Shown piece by piece: positions 10,280 to 21,868 of a stretch of DNA of 64,000 bases. Under the pieces are notes generated by a model that was not told where the DNA came from, ran no database searches, and saw only the letters and a list, made by a program, of their open reading frames with translations. This DNA comes from Prorocentrum cordatum (Eukaryota > Sar > Dinophyceae > Prorocentrales > Prorocentraceae): the NCBI GenBank assembly GCA_963575745.1, contig CAUYUJ010013891.1:307000-370999 (forward strand). Direction: 5' to 3'. Position 1 is the stretch's first letter; each line of letters starts with the position of its first letter. The position numbers and the translations under genes are program-made.

Positions 10280-11763
10280 GTGGCGATGAGAGGGTGGTCA
10301 AGGGCCTCATCACGACGGTGAGCGTTTCGAGCGGCGGCCCTCTCATCAAGTTTTTAGCAGCTGGCCCGCCCAGCTCCATTATCGCGGTGCAGGAGCATCA
10401 TGGTATCTTGTCTCGGCTGAGTTCGTTGCAAAATCAGGCGAAGGATCTCGGCTATCATGGAGTGTGGAGTGCTGCGGTGCCGTCAGATGGCGGTGGAACC
10501 TCTGGTGGCGTGGCTATCCTCGCCAAGACGCACATCTCGGTTACGGCGGCGCCCTACTTCGACCAGGACATTGCGCCTGGGAGGCTTTGTGCTGCTCATG
10601 TTCATTGGGGAGTGCGCAATGGCATCGTAGTGGTGTCCGCCTACTTTCACGATTCGGTCGGACTCAATGACGAGAACGCGTTCATTCAGGCCCACTTGCA
10701 ACGCTACTTGCTGTTGCTTTCGGCTTTAAAGCTTGATTGGGTCTGCGTTGGTGACTTCAACATGAGCTCGGATGTGCTGATGACAGGTTGGAGCCAAGGG
10801 TTCCCAGGAGTCCATTGTGTGCCGCGTGAGGGTGCTTGCGTAAAAGGTCAAGGTAGCATCGTCGGTTTCGGCATTGCTTGCAGCAATTTGGCTTTGCGTG
10901 TGGGCCCGCCTTGGGTGGGCCAGGAGTCTGAGCTGTACCCACATCACCCTGTTCACTGTCCCTTGGCTGTGAAAGATGTTGAGGCGTGGGCTCGCCTGCC
11001 CGTGGAGCCTCGTGGCTGGGGGTCCGAGGCTCCGATTGGCTGTGCTTCCTTCCCGCGAACTCGTGAATGGGAACGTGCATTACATTGTGTTCTGACAGCT
11101 GAGGGCCAGGTGGGCCTACAGCGCGCTTGGGACCAGGTGTTGCATGGCATTGAATGTGAGCTTTCTGATCGATGGGGACACAGACATTCGGATCGTTCGT
11201 CGCATGGAGGCCGTGGGGGTGACGTTGCCTTTCGCATGGTGAAGCTAGAGTGGAAGCCCCCTCGGCGGAGAGTGTACCAGACCCCGCAGGTGGCGGCGCT
11301 GCAGGTAGCGGCACGCTGGCTCAGGCATGGTCGCTCTATGTGGCAGCAGGTCTGTGAGCTTGGGCAGAGGCTGATGGCGGCCAACGTGGTGTACTCGGTC
11401 ACTATTGGTCAGACTTCTCGTTTAGTTGGGCTGCTGTGCGAGCTGAATCAGTTCTACTTGAAGATTGGTCGGGCGTCGGAGACGCTTGGCAAGCTGGATG
11501 TGGACCTGGCGCAGTTCTTGGCTCGTGGCATCGCTGTCTGGACAGACCCTTGGGCTGGACACACAGTACAAAACTTCCTGGATCGTGCTGAGGACGCTGG
11601 GAAGAAGTTCGAGCGTGAGCAAGGGGCCAGTTGGCGTCAGTGGGCTCGTGATGCGTTAAGTGGAGGTGCTTCAATGGCGCATCGTTTTACCCGTGTTCAT
11701 CCTTTGCAGGAGGTGCTGGGCCAGACCGTTCGGGCCAGCCCCCATCAACTAGTGCAGCGATAG
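10280..11763 (+). pseudogene. LINE AP-like endonuclease domain
   Basis: An open frame contains the exonuclease-endonuclease-phosphatase fold signatures in order: 'IIAVQEHHG' (10378-10404, the metal-binding Glu), 'GGVAILAKTHI', and 'VCVGDFNMSSD' (GDFN at about 10750). A degraded final motif reads 'YPHHPVHCPL', where SDHxP is expected. The usual catalytic Asp-His pair is therefore not intact. About 200 residues of linker toward the RT follow. The frame ends at TAG 11761, and the RT continues in the same frame directly afterwards, so the stop is a mutation and not a gene boundary. In LINEs this enzyme nicks target DNA to prime reverse transcription. Confidence 0.8.
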
Positions 11764-13365
11764 ATGGATAAGTGGAAGAAGATCGGGACTGTGCATGGCC
11801 TGACGCAGTGTTCTCGGCCCTCCGACTTCGACGACTGGGACCGCCTGCCCGAGTTATCCGTGGCCATGCTGCGGTTGGTCTGCCTGAAGTTCAAGGCGAA
11901 GACTGCAGTGGGTCAGTCGGGGATTGCTCCTCGAGCGTTGTGGCACCTCTCGGATGCAGGTCCCATCGTGCTGTCAAAGTTGTTTCAACGGTGCGAGATG
12001 TTGGGCTTCTGGCCAGACAATCGCATATTCACCACGCTGGTTAGGCTGCCGAAGGAAGGAGGCGGGTCTCGTCTCATCGCCTTGGTCCAGACGCTGCTTC
12101 GCGTGTGGGCTAAGGCCCGCAGCTCCATCAGTCGGCAGTGGGTTGCTCAGACAGGCCTTCGTGATGTTCGGGAGCTGGAGGCGTTGGTCGCACTTCGTCG
12201 GCGGCGGCGTTCGAGCATAACCTGATGGTGGAGGTCGCGTCGCTGCTCGGCTGGCACACGGCGACGGCGGCGGTGGACGCGTGGAAGGCCTACGAGTCCG
12301 TCAGCCCTGGCGAGCTGATCTGTGAAGCCCGCCACCATGGTTTTCCTCTTCGGCTGGCCTGGATGGTGATCGAATACCATCGCCAGCCGAGGGTACTGAA
12401 GGCCTTCACCTCCTATTCAGAGGCCTTTGTATCCTGGCAGGGCATGCTTGCAGGCTGTGCCCATTCCACCTCCCTCCTCACTCTCCTCACCCTGCGCTCT
12501 GTGCGGCGTGTCCGAGCGAGTGGCGTCGTGCCTCGTGCTTTGGTCGATGACCTCGCGATTCAGTGGGTTGGGGAGGAGGCGGGTGGGATCTCTAAACTTT
12601 TTTACTGCGCTGGCCAACTTTAAAGCTGATGTTAAACCTCTCGGGATCGTTCTCCAGGACTCGGCCTCGGGGAAGTCTGGCTACGTGGTGGCCAATCGTA
12701 AGGTCCTGCGGGCCTCGAAACCCTGGGCCCGAGCGGTTCGGCTGGAAGCCAAGCGTAACATGCGTAACCTTGGTCACGAGCTCTCTGGGCGTGAGCGCAG
12801 GCGGCCGCTCACCCGACAGAGAATCGCTAAGCTAGGTCGTCGGATGAAGCGTGTTTACCCTCTGCAGAAGGTGGCGGGGACTCGTGTGTCCGTCCTGTGG
12901 CGCACTGGCCTGCTTCCAGGTGCTAGTCATTGCTGTGCAGTTTCTGGGACCACGGACGCCGAACTTCGGAAGTTGAGAGCTGCTGCGGGGGCTTTGGTTG
13001 GTGCCAAGGGTCGTGGGGGGTCCCTGACGGTCTACTTGGCGTCTCAGTCGGATCCGTGGTGCGACCCGATTTTTGAAGCCACGATCGCTCCAGTCAAACA
13101 CTACGCCCAGGTTGTTTGGATGCAGACTTTGTCCCTGGGTACTCTCGAGAGGGCCTGGAGGGCCCTGGCCGAAAAGCGGGGTCAGACATTCTCCTGGCTC
13201 CATGCCTCGGGCCCGCTTTCGGTGGCGGCGTTGTCTCTCCTTCGCGTTGACTGGTGCATGGAGTCGTCTGTGCTTATCCGTTCCGATCAGGGAATGGTGT
13301 GCTCTTTGCTACTGGTTGATCCGCAGCATTTAATCAAGTTGCTACGTGCTGGCATCCAGCGCTGA
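11764..13365 (+). pseudogene. LINE reverse transcriptase (broken)
   Basis: The frame begins in phase with the endonuclease after TAG 11761. Fingers/palm motifs are 'KFKAKTAVGQSGIAPRALWHL' (shown in part), and 'LPKEGGGSRLIAL' with 'RVWAKARSSISRQW'. A frame change at about 12.2 kb leads to 'TAAVDAWKAYESV' (motif A, with Asp), 'WQGMLAGCAHSTSLL' (motif B) and 'ALVDDLAIQW' (motif C, LVDD in place of the usual YADD/YVDD). Another frame change at about 12.6 kb leads into thumb/connection sequence up to TGA 13363. The two Asp of motif C are present. Decay is by frameshifts, not by loss of the catalytic pair. Confidence 0.82.
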
Positions 13366-13368
13366 CAG

Positions 13369-15039
13369 ATGCGTGGCATCCAGGCTCATTTTCCTGGTTT
13401 CCCCGTGGATGCCGAGTTGTGGCCCCGTGGGATCCGCGCCTGTGCTGGGTCCAAGTGGGCCGCGCTCAAAGACCCCAGGTTGGCTGGAATCCTTCGGTCT
13501 CTCTGGTCTGACTCCTGGTGGCCCCAGGCCAAGTTGCATGACAAAGGGCTCGCCCCCGATCCTAAGTGTAGGGGCTGCGGAGCGGACAGAGAGACGTGTG
13601 GTCATCTGTTGCTCGAGTGCTCTGTGCTGCGTGAGCAGCTGTTGGAATTTGAAGAAGAAGTTCCGATCTCTGAGTCCCGGGCCAAAACTCGTGATAGGTT
13701 TCTGGACCAGGGGCCTGTTGGGCGCCGAGGGGCCGCTCTGGACCCTGAGAGTTTTGAGTTGTCGGTTGGGCTCCCGTTGCTCCCGATGAAACCTCCTGAC
13801 CCTCCGTGTGGCCCGCCGATTTTCTGGTGGGGTGATTGGGAATCTGATCCCTCGCAGTGGTCCAATGCTGCGTTCACGGACGGGTCGGGCACGCGGTCGT
13901 CTCAACCAGAGATCTGGGCGTGCGGCTGGGGCGTTGTCCAGCTGAGCGCGTCGGGCACGCCACTAAGAGCGTGCTATGGCAGGCTCGGAGGCGCCAGTCA
14001 GACGGTTGGCGAGGCCGAGCGGGTCGCCTATTTGCGGGCGGTGGAAAAAATCCCGTCGCTGCAGGTCGTCGTCACTGATCTTTTGGGCCTGGCCAATGAA
14101 GCTCAGGAGTGGAGTGCGGAGTCTGAAGGTCCAGGGGCTGCGCATGCTGCTGTGCGGCGGCAGATTCGTGCGGCGGTCGTGCGTCGCGGAGGGGTCCCGC
14201 CCACCACTCACTGGTGTCCTGCCCATAGGGACCTGTCGGAAGCGGCCCTGGCGACCCCTGGATCTGGCCCGCCGTTTTTGTACGTTCTGGGAAATGCCTG
14301 GGCTGATTTCTTTGCCAAGGCTGGTGCTGCCAGCCAGATGGTTGGGCAGGGCGCGGCTGATCTGTTTCGAATTGCGCTCAAGGGGTGCCAGGAGTTCGCC
14401 GAATATCTGGCTTGGGCTGGGGGTCGGGCCATTGATCTGGGGCTTGGGGCGTCGTCGTCGCCGGAGGGGGCTGCTCGTTCTCGTCCGAGGCCTGGCCCCC
14501 GCCCGACCCCTGTGGAAATTTTAGAGCCTGGTGAGCCCCTCTCGTGCCACAGCGTGTATAGGAGCGATGCCGCCCAGGAATGGAGATGCAGGCGGTGTGG
14601 TGTCTCTACCAGGACTGCGGCTGGTCTCCGCGCCCTCAGGTCTTGCTCGGCGCGCTGCACGCCGACCGAGGTGCAGCGCTGGCAGGCCGCCCGTGCTTTC
14701 GCGCGCTGCTCCGATTGGAGGCCGACCTCCGATGCGGTCCACGTCGCCTTGGAGGCGGCGGCAAGGGTCCTTGAGACGTGCCCCACCTGGGCGCCGAGCT
14801 CTGGGGCGGGCTCTGGGGCGTGGCGTTTTGCCGACTTGGCCCTGTTCCGCGACCTCGGCCATCGGATGGCCGAGGCGGGTGTGTACGTCTTCTGTGAGCG
14901 GTGTGCGTGCTTCGCTGGGGAGTCGGGGAGGGTGCTTGGTCTCAAGGCCCCTTGTCAGGGACCTTCGGAGGTCCCCAAGACTCTCAGCGCTCAGAAGACT
15001 CGCCTCGAGTGGTTGAGGAGTGGGCTGCCGCCTAAATAG
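13369..15039 (+). pseudogene. LINE CCHC finger, RNase H and C-terminal region
   Basis: The longest undisturbed part of the LINE (about 556 codons) is in phase with the preceding RT after TGA 13363. A CCHC finger 'CRGCGADRETCGHLLLEC' (C-x2-C-x8-H-x4-C) lies at about 13567-13620. RNase H follows: 'AAFTDGSG' (Asp, about 13876), 'GEAERVAYLRA' (Glu), 'VVTDLLGLANEA' (Asp) and 'VLGNAWADFFAKAG' (Asp, about 14288). All four acidic positions are occupied. The last ~150 residues have a second Cys cluster (WRCRRCG ... C ... C) and no known fold. RNase H would remove the RNA strand during target-primed reverse transcription. Confidence 0.82.
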
Positions 15040-15152
15040 CGGCTGAGGGTCCTGGGTCCTGGATGATACCGATCTGGGGCTCTCGAGTTTTGAAATTTTA
15101 TTCGATGTAGAGTGGGTTCGGGCGACTTGGACTCACCTTCTACTGGCGTCTT
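15040..15152 (+). other. LINE 3' untranslated region
   Basis: This short non-coding tail runs from the TAG at 15037 to the CCT run. It contains 'gttttgaaattttattcg' but no poly(A) or tandem 3' repeat. The exact 3' end is uncertain by a few bases because the target is a CCT repeat. Confidence 0.5.
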
Positions 15153-15840
15153 TCCTCCTCCTCCTCCTCCCCGCCAAGAAAACAAATCCTCCTCCTTCCC
15201 CATCCCTCGTCTGCCCTTGCCCCCTCCTCGTCATCGTCCTCCTCCTGTCGTCCCCTAGCGTCCTGTACCTTTTCCCTCCCTCCTCCCTCCTCCCTGTCGC
15301 TTGCTGTGCAGACTGTGAGCACTGCTGCCGAGGCCACTGCTGACCCGCCTCAGGTCCTTCCAGCCTAGCCCGCAGCCTGCACCCTCTGTCGTCGAGCACG
15401 TTCTGTGCTCCCTCCCGACTCGAGCCAGATGGAGATCCGATCACTTTTGATTTCAATGTCGTCTCCCCTCCTCCTCCTCCTCCTCCTCCTCCTCCTCCTC
15501 CTCCTCCTCCTCCTCCTCCTCCTCCTCCTACTCCTACTCCTACTCCTATGTTTGTGCGACACATGCCTTAATTGTTCCACTCGGTTGCCACAGGCGCAGT
15601 TTCGAGTTTGCCGACGCGTCCTTCGGATGCATAGCCTTTGCTTGCTTGGAGACGCAGGACATGCAACGCCTCCGCAACACCCGAGCTGATGTTGAAGGGT
15701 CTGCGAACGGGTGCGATTAGGTTGCTGTGGTCCGGCCCCCACCCAGGCCCGGAGGGCCCGATAATTCTTCCACGTCCGATTCGCACCCCACGGTCCAGGC
15801 CGCAATCTCCGTTGATGACGAGGACGAGGTCCTGGTGCCG
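15153..15840. repeat. CCT runs and mixed sequence, no gene
   Basis: A CCT run at 15153-15171 abuts the LINE. A longer, nearly pure (CCT)n at about 15467-15530 is followed by CTACTC repeats. The sequence between and after is mixed and has no recognisable coding domain. Confidence 0.6.
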
Positions 15841-16480
15841 CCCCCTCCTCCTTCTCCTCCTGCATTCCTTGCCTTATAGACAACTCATCCCTTGTCGCAC
15901 CCCGAGGCCGGTCGAAGGGGCGGGCTGGGCGTTTCGCCTAAGAGTCCTTCGCCATGTACGACCCTGGTTCTTAAGATTGACAATCGTTTCACAGATGGAG
16001 GGCGGGCCGCTTTCAAAATGTGGCTCTCGCCTTAGCGCCGCGCTCGTTCGTTTAAACAAATGGTTAGGTTTTCACGGATTGAGGGCGGGTCGTTTTCAAA
16101 ACGTGTTTCTCGCCTTAGCGCCGCGCGCATTCGTTCTCAAGGATTGCAGGAGTTTCACGTATTGAGGGTGGTTCCTTTTCAACATGTGGCTCTCCCTTTA
16201 GCGCCGCGAACATTCGATCAAACAAATGTTAAATGTTTCACATGTTGAGGGCGGGCCGTTTTCAAAATGTGGCTCTCGCTTAAGAGCCGCGCATATTAAG
16301 TTGTAAGAGCTTCACATATTGAGGGCACGTCGCTTTCAAAATGTGGCTCTCGCCTTGGCGCCGCGCACACTCGCTTTCAACACTTGCAAGAGTTTCGCGG
16401 ATTGAGGGCGGCTCCTTTTCAACATGTGATTCTCGCCTTAGAGCGCCGCGCATATTCGTGTCCAATGCTTGCAAATGTTT
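15841..16480 (-). repeat. R1 composite minisatellite module, copy 3 (inverted)
   Basis: Read on the minus strand this has the same order as the copies at 1385 and 7595. Units of about 75 bp (six or so between about 15985 and 16465) have plus-strand cores 'gggcgggccgttttcaaaatgtggctc' (parts) and 'tcgccttagcgccgcgc'. A 'gggctgggcgtttcgcc' segment, 'cccttgtcgcaccccgag' and a CCT/CTT run lie on the other side. This copy has the best preserved units. Confidence 0.8.
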
Positions 16481-17754
16481 TACTGATTTTCCTGGTTAAC
16501 GTGCCAGAGACGGTGTTTTGGAACGGTGCAGGATTGACAGGGCGCATTAGTTATGTTGATTCGAGGTGTTAAAGTCCCAGGAACGAAAGGTGCTTTGGCG
16601 TGATTAAGGATTACCAAGACGCAACAGTCAGGTTAACTCATGGCGTTAAAGTCTTGATAAAGGTGTTTTGACACGCTTCAAGATGTTCACACGGTTCTCC
16701 CCCAACGGGACAATTCCTTGGTCGAAATGACTCTGTGTACGGGCTTGTGAAGAGGGAATTTGGAGGGAGATGGATTTCAATCTCGTTGATTGGTCTTGTG
16801 TTTGCACTGGTCCTCCTCTTCTTCCGCCGTTCCGCCTCCTCCTCCTCCCCCTCCTCCTCCTTTCAAGGTCGGCCTAAGGATGACCTGGGAAGTGCGGATG
16901 ACTTGTTTGCAGAGCACTGATCTCTCAGGCACCGCCCTGAGAAGCACGGTAAAGTTATCGTTTGTAACGAGTGCATGTGTTTTTTCATTCTTCCCGATTG
17001 GCAGTGACGTGGCCTTAACAGTTTTGCGTAAGGGTCCTTTCAGGGTCAAAGCGACTCGCGAGAAATGCCTACGCATGATTACCATTGTGAAAAGGGACCA
17101 CCATCCCCAGACGGGTTAGCCACAATAACCGACCCCCTGTGTACTCGCTGTCGTCGCCTGGACACCAGCGGCCTTCTGTTATGTTGAAGGGCAGGAATCT
17201 CTTTATACCCTTCGTCCGCCCACCATCCAAGCCTGAGTTGCCAGCGTGTCGTCTGCCTCTCACTCGCTCGCTATCCTCTGCTCGTTTCTCCTTCTCCCTC
17301 CTCGTCGCCCTCCTCTCTTCCTCCTCCCTGCCTCCTTCCTTCCCCCTCCCTTCTCTCCCCGAGCCTCCTCCTGTCCTGCCCCCCGCTCCCCTCCCTTTCT
17401 CAGACATGCGGAGTGGCGAGGTCCAGTTCAGGACTGCGGCATGAGACCATTGACGCCTTTCCTCGAGGGCTGCAGCTCTTCTCGTCCCGCCCGCACAGGG
17501 GCGGTTCTGCCCGCTGTAGAGCCGGATGGACGCTCGCTCGCTCGCCACCCCGGCAGGGGCCCTGGCCCCCAGGTGTTGGTAGCCGTCGGCGTGGGCCCCG
17601 CGGCCCGCCGGCTGGTCGGCGCGCTGCTCGGCGCGCTGCTCGGGGCGCTTGCCGGCCTGGCGGGCTCTTCTAGTCGCCGCCGCCGCCTTCGTCGTCGTCG
17701 CCGTCGTCGTGGCTGTCGTTGTCACCACCACCGCCGTCGTCGTCGTCGCTGTTG
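16481..17754. other. Mixed interval; no supported gene
   Basis: Mixed sequence contains a short CCT run at about 16827-16862, a CT-rich stretch at 17270-17400 and a GC-rich stretch at 17500-17680. The last can be read as an Ala/Gly/Leu-rich segment (GALLGALLGALAGLAG). I see no domain, splice pattern or RNA gene that would justify a gene call. Confidence 0.35.
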
Positions 17755-17912
17755 GAGGAGAATGAGGAGGAGGAAGATGAGGAGGAGGAGAAGGAGGCGG
17801 AGGAGGAGGCGGAGGAGGAGGGGGAGGCGGAAGCGGAGGCGGAGGCGGAGGAGGCGGAGGAGGCGGAGGAGGCGGAGGAGGAGGAGGAGGAGGAGGCGCT
17901 GGAGGCAGGATG
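17755..17912. repeat. (GGA)n/(GGC GGA)n purine tract
   Basis: An almost uninterrupted run of GGA, GAA and GGC triplets on plus. Frames over it give Glu/Ala-rich (plus), Arg-rich (plus) or Ser-rich (minus) peptides that are not genes. Confidence 0.85.
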
Positions 17913-18104
17913 GGGAGGCGGGGGGGTTCGAAGACGGAGCCTTCGAATCGTTTTTTCATGTGAGGGCTCCAGGCCAGGGTTCTCATTTAGTGGGCGGGCT
18001 TCTGGCCCTGGACAGGAGGAGTGTCGAGCAGGTGGCGTCGGTATTTGGTATTTGGCGCGTAAACAAATTTTTCGCAGGGGAAGCCAACATGCGGTCGGCT
18101 GGTT

Positions 18105-18480
18105 TTTCGCACGTGCAAACACGTGCGCGGAGGATGCGGAATCGCCCATGCTTCTGGCTCTTGTGCATTTGGCACGCGTGTTTCATGTATGTAGGTGCCA
18201 TCGGGGGGCGTATCGAGCATGCGGCCGTGATTTTCGTCACGCGTGCAGTTTTGTGCGGAGGATGCGGTGTCGAACATGCGTCTGGCACTTGAGCACTTGG
18301 CACGTGTGTTTCATGCGTGTAGGCGCCAAGGAGGGGCGGTTTGAACATGCGGCCGTCGGATTTGCACACATGGAGTTGCGTGCGCGGAGGATGTGGTGTC
18401 GAAGATGCGTCTGGCACGTGTATTTAGCACGTCTGTGGATCATGTGTGTGTGTGTGTGTGGCCGCCCACGGGGGACGTGC
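18105..18480 (+). repeat. ~125-bp tandem repeat, about three units
   Basis: Three successive units share 'tgtgcggaggatgcggtgtcga', 'catgcgtctggcac', 'cacttggcacgtgtgtttcatg', a 'gtaggcgcca' block and 'gaacatgcggccg' (quoted in pieces). They start near 18119, 18245 and 18372. The third unit degrades into a (GT)n run at about 18445. The sequence between 17913 and 18104 is mixed and unassigned. Confidence 0.7.
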
Positions 18481-18489
18481 CGAGCATTT

Positions 18490-19215
18490 TTCGTGGCGGA
18501 CCCAGCGAGGAGGAGGAAGGATGTGGAGGAGGAGGAGGAAGCGGAGGAGGAGGACGAGGGAGGGGTGGGGTAGGTGGACGGATGCAGGAACAGGGGGACA
18601 GGAAGGAGGAGGAATGAGGATGATGGAGGAGGAGGAGGAGGCAGGTGAGGACGAGAGGATGAGGGGGATAATCGTGTACCATAGGCAGAACGAAGCGTAA
18701 GCCAATGAACAGCACATCGTGACGTACCATAGTTCGACATAGGACAGGGATGTTGATCATCGTAGCGCAGCAGGAACACTTGTAACATGAGACGCGTTTG
18801 CACGTCATGCCACGACACAGTGGTTGACTTCAGTTCCCTACAGGGTTGGTGGGCCCCTGAAGTTGTTTTCCTTGGACCTCGGGGGGTTCTTCATCGCCAT
18901 CTCTGGATTCCATAAGAAAAGAGTGTCAACACGCACCCCTGGACAGGTGTGTTGGGGCGCTTTTTGTAGGGAGAAAGGCAACATAGGCAGGATGATGAGG
19001 AAGACATGCTGAGGAGGCCTGTGAGGAGGAGAGGAAGAAAAGGATGATGATGAGGAGGAGGAGGAGGAGGAGAACGACGAGGGGGAAGACGAGGAGTTGG
19101 AAGAGGAGGAGGAGGAAGACAATGGAGAAGGAAGGGAGGAGAAAGGGAGGAGGCAGGATTGAGGAAGGAGGAAGGAGGTAGGAGGAGGAGGAGAAGGAGG
19201 AGGACAAGGAGCCAG
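18490..19215. repeat. GGA-rich tracts with mixed spacer
   Basis: Purine-rich runs at about 18508-18660 and 19020-19205 flank about 360 bp of mixed sequence. Long frames across it are low complexity. No gene is recognised. Confidence 0.6.
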
Positions 19216-19660
19216 ATGATGACGCCATGTTCCCCACCGTGCTCTGGCCATGCGTTCTGCCACAGTAGACAGGAGCACCATGGGGGGCCTTTGTTCCGTG
19301 TGTGGGATGCAGCGCTGTGTCGCTGCAGCGTTGCATGACCGCACCGCTGCACGGCTATCCCCTTGTGCTCCTGCTCCTCCCTGCGGGAGGGGACGACGAC
19401 GGTCGACGACCGCCGCCGGCAGCGGCGGCGACGTGCGGCGACGGGCGGCAGTCGGCGGTGGCGGCCGCCGCAGGCGGCTGCCGGGGGCGTCCGTGGCTCC
19501 CGCGCGTGCTCCTCGGAGGGCTGCTCGGTGGTCTGCGTGGAGAGGCCGCCCCCCTCCGCGCCCCGCGCTGCTCTCTGACCCGCGCGGCTTTCGGCCCGTC
19601 CTCTCTTGGAGGAGAGGAGGGAGACAGGGAAGAGGAGTAGGAGTAATGGTGCTGGTGATG
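19216..19660. other. GC-rich interval, no recognised gene
   Basis: Non-repetitive GC-rich sequence between a GGA tract and a GAT array. A plus-strand frame gives an Ala/Gly/Arg-rich peptide without a recognisable domain. Confidence 0.35.
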
Positions 19661-20340
19661 ATGCTGCGGCTTCTGCGGCTGCTGCGGCTGCTGTTGCTTC
19701 CGACGACGACGTCGATGATGATGGTGATGATGACGATGGTGATGGTGATGATAATGATGATGATGATGAGGATGATGATGAACATGATGCTGATGACGAT
19801 GCTGATGATGGTGGTGATGACGATGACGATGTCGATGGCGATGACGCTGTTGCTGATTGTGATGATGATGACGATGCTGATGATGATGACGATGATGCTG
19901 GTTATGATGGTGACGACGATGGCGACAACGACGATGACGACGATGTTGATGATGATTATCATGCTGATGATGATTAGGATGATGATGATGACGACGATGA
20001 TGATGATGGTGGTGGTGATGACGATGACACAATGATGAGGATGATGATGCGGGTGATAATGCTATGATGATATATGACGATGATGCTGATGATGGCGGCG
20101 GTGGTGATGATGAATATGGTGGTTGTGGTTGTGATGATAATGATTGAGCTGGTCGTGGTGATGCTGATGATATTTTTTTGCTGCTGCTAATGAGGATGAG
20201 GAGTATGATGATGCTGCTGCTTATGATGCTCATGACTATGATGACGAAGCTGACGATGGCGATGAGGACGATGATGACGATTATGATGATGCTGATGATT
20301 ATGCTACTGATTCTGATGATGCTACTGCTCATGAGGATGC
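19661..20340. repeat. (GAT)n trinucleotide array
   Basis: About 680 bp of GAT/GAC/GCT triplets on plus. Apparent proteins are poly-Asp, poly-Met or poly-His depending on frame. Confidence 0.9.
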
Positions 20341-20545
20341 GGATGATCCGGTTGTTGTTGTTGTTGCTGTTGTTGTAGTTGTTGTTGGTGGTGTCGCTGT
20401 TGTCGTTATTGTTGTTGCTGTTGCTAATGTTGTCGTTGTTGGTGTAATTGTTGCTGTTGTGTTGTTGTGTCGTTGTGGTTGTGGTTGTTTAGTTGTTGGT
20501 GTTGGAGTTGCTGCTGCTGTTGTTGCTGCTGGTGATGCTGATCTT
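20341..20545. repeat. (GTT)n trinucleotide array
   Basis: TTG/GTT triplet sequence directly follows the GAT array. It ends at the R3 dispersed repeat. Confidence 0.85.
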
Positions 20546-20730
20546 GTTGACGAAACCACTCGCTGCCCCCCCCAAAAAAAAGGGCGCAACGCAACGCAAC
20601 TGACCCTCCCCCACCCCCAGTCGCAACACAACGCAATGCAACGCAACGGATGAAGGGGAGGCGGAGTGTAGCAGGAGATGGAGGAACAGCATAAGGAGGA
20701 GGAGGACGCAGTCGGTGTGGCGCTCCTGAG
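20546..20730 (+). repeat. R3 dispersed repeat, copy 1
   Basis: This contains 'gttgacgaaaccactcgctg', a C-run then A-run, repeated GCAACGCAAC words, and 'ggaggaacagcataagg' followed by GGAGGAGGACGCAG and a 'tgtggcgctcctg' end. The same landmarks in the same order occur at about 57355-57525 (gttgacgaaaccattcgctg, gcgcaatgc, ggaggaacagcagcagg, gaggacgcag). Both copies lie beside simple repeats. Confidence 0.6.
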
Positions 20731-20808
20731 CGGCCCTACGACTACGAGCAGCGCTACTACGACTACTAGTACTTTTACTACTGCTGCTGCTACTACTACT
20801 ACTACTAT

Positions 20809-20871
<63 letters not shown>

Positions 20872-21777
20872 GACTACTACTGCTACTACTACTACTACTA
20901 CTGCTGTTACGACTACTACTATTACTACTGCTAGTACTAGTGCAGCGACGACGACTACTACTACTGCTGCTACTACTACTGCTACTACTACGACGACTAC
21001 TGCTAGTACTACTACTACTACCACGACGACTACTACTACTACTACTACAACAACTACTACTACTACGACCACTACTACTACAATTACGGCTACTACTATT
21101 ACGATTGCTATTACTAGTGCAGCGTCGACGACGACTACTACGACTGCTGCTACTACGACTACTGCTACTACGTACTACTAGTAATACACAAAAGACTACA
21201 CCACCAGCAACTACGGCTTATCTCACTAGTCGTACTACTACTACTACTACTACTACTGCTACTACTACTCCTACTACTACTACTACTAATATTACTACTA
21301 CTACTACTACTACAACTTACGTTTAAGTAATACTACGTACTACACACCACGTACTACGTATTGCGTACTAAGTATATCGTACTACATACGTACGTACGTA
21401 CTGCCACTATCATTACCGCTGACACTACTAATACTTCCACTACTGCTACTACTGTTTTTGCTCCTACCACCACTACGTGCACTACTACGCGTACTACTAC
21501 TTCTTCTGCTGCTGCTACCACGTACTACAACGACAACGACGACGAGTACTACTACTACTACTGCTGTTGTTACTACTCGTATTACTACTACTACTACTAC
21601 AACTACTACTACTACTACTACTACTACGACTACGACTACTACTACTACTACTACTACTACTAATATTACTACTGCTGCTGCTGCTGCTACTACTACTGCT
21701 GCTACTACTACTAATTCTACTGCGACTACGACTACGACTGCGACTGCGACTACGACTACGACTACGACTACGACTAG

Positions 21778-21830
<53 letters not shown>

Positions 21831-21868
21831 TTACTACTACTACGACTACTATTACTATTACGTGGTTG
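20731..21868. repeat. (ACT/TAC)n trinucleotide array, ~1.1 kb
   Basis: Almost all triplets are TAC, ACT, CTA or close variants. A short interruption with CGTA/TACGTACGTAC at about 21310-21400 has a different texture. Apparent proteins are poly-Thr, poly-Leu and poly-Tyr or, on minus, poly-Val. The 58.9-60.5 kb array has the same unit and strand. Confidence 0.92.

Larger units (their letters stand above)
8697..15152 (+). mobile_element. Non-LTR retrotransposon (LINE) with APE, RT and RNase H
   Basis: A single element of about 6.45 kb runs from a spliced-leader relic to just before a CCT run. Domain order is zinc-binding segment, coiled coil, AP-like endonuclease, reverse transcriptase, CCHC finger, RNase H and a short C-terminal region. 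That is the layout of RNase H-bearing LINEs of the I/R1-like grade. The reading frame is interrupted by at least two in-frame stops (TAG 11761, TGA 13363) and several frame changes (about 9.15, 9.85, 12.2 and 12.6 kb), so this copy is dead. No LTRs or poly(A) tail are seen. Confidence 0.85.

Noticed and set aside
19250-21663. Poly-Asp, poly-His, poly-Thr, poly-Tyr and poly-Val 'proteins'
   Set aside because: They are read from GAT, GTT and ACT arrays; the same holds for 58.7-60.6 kb.
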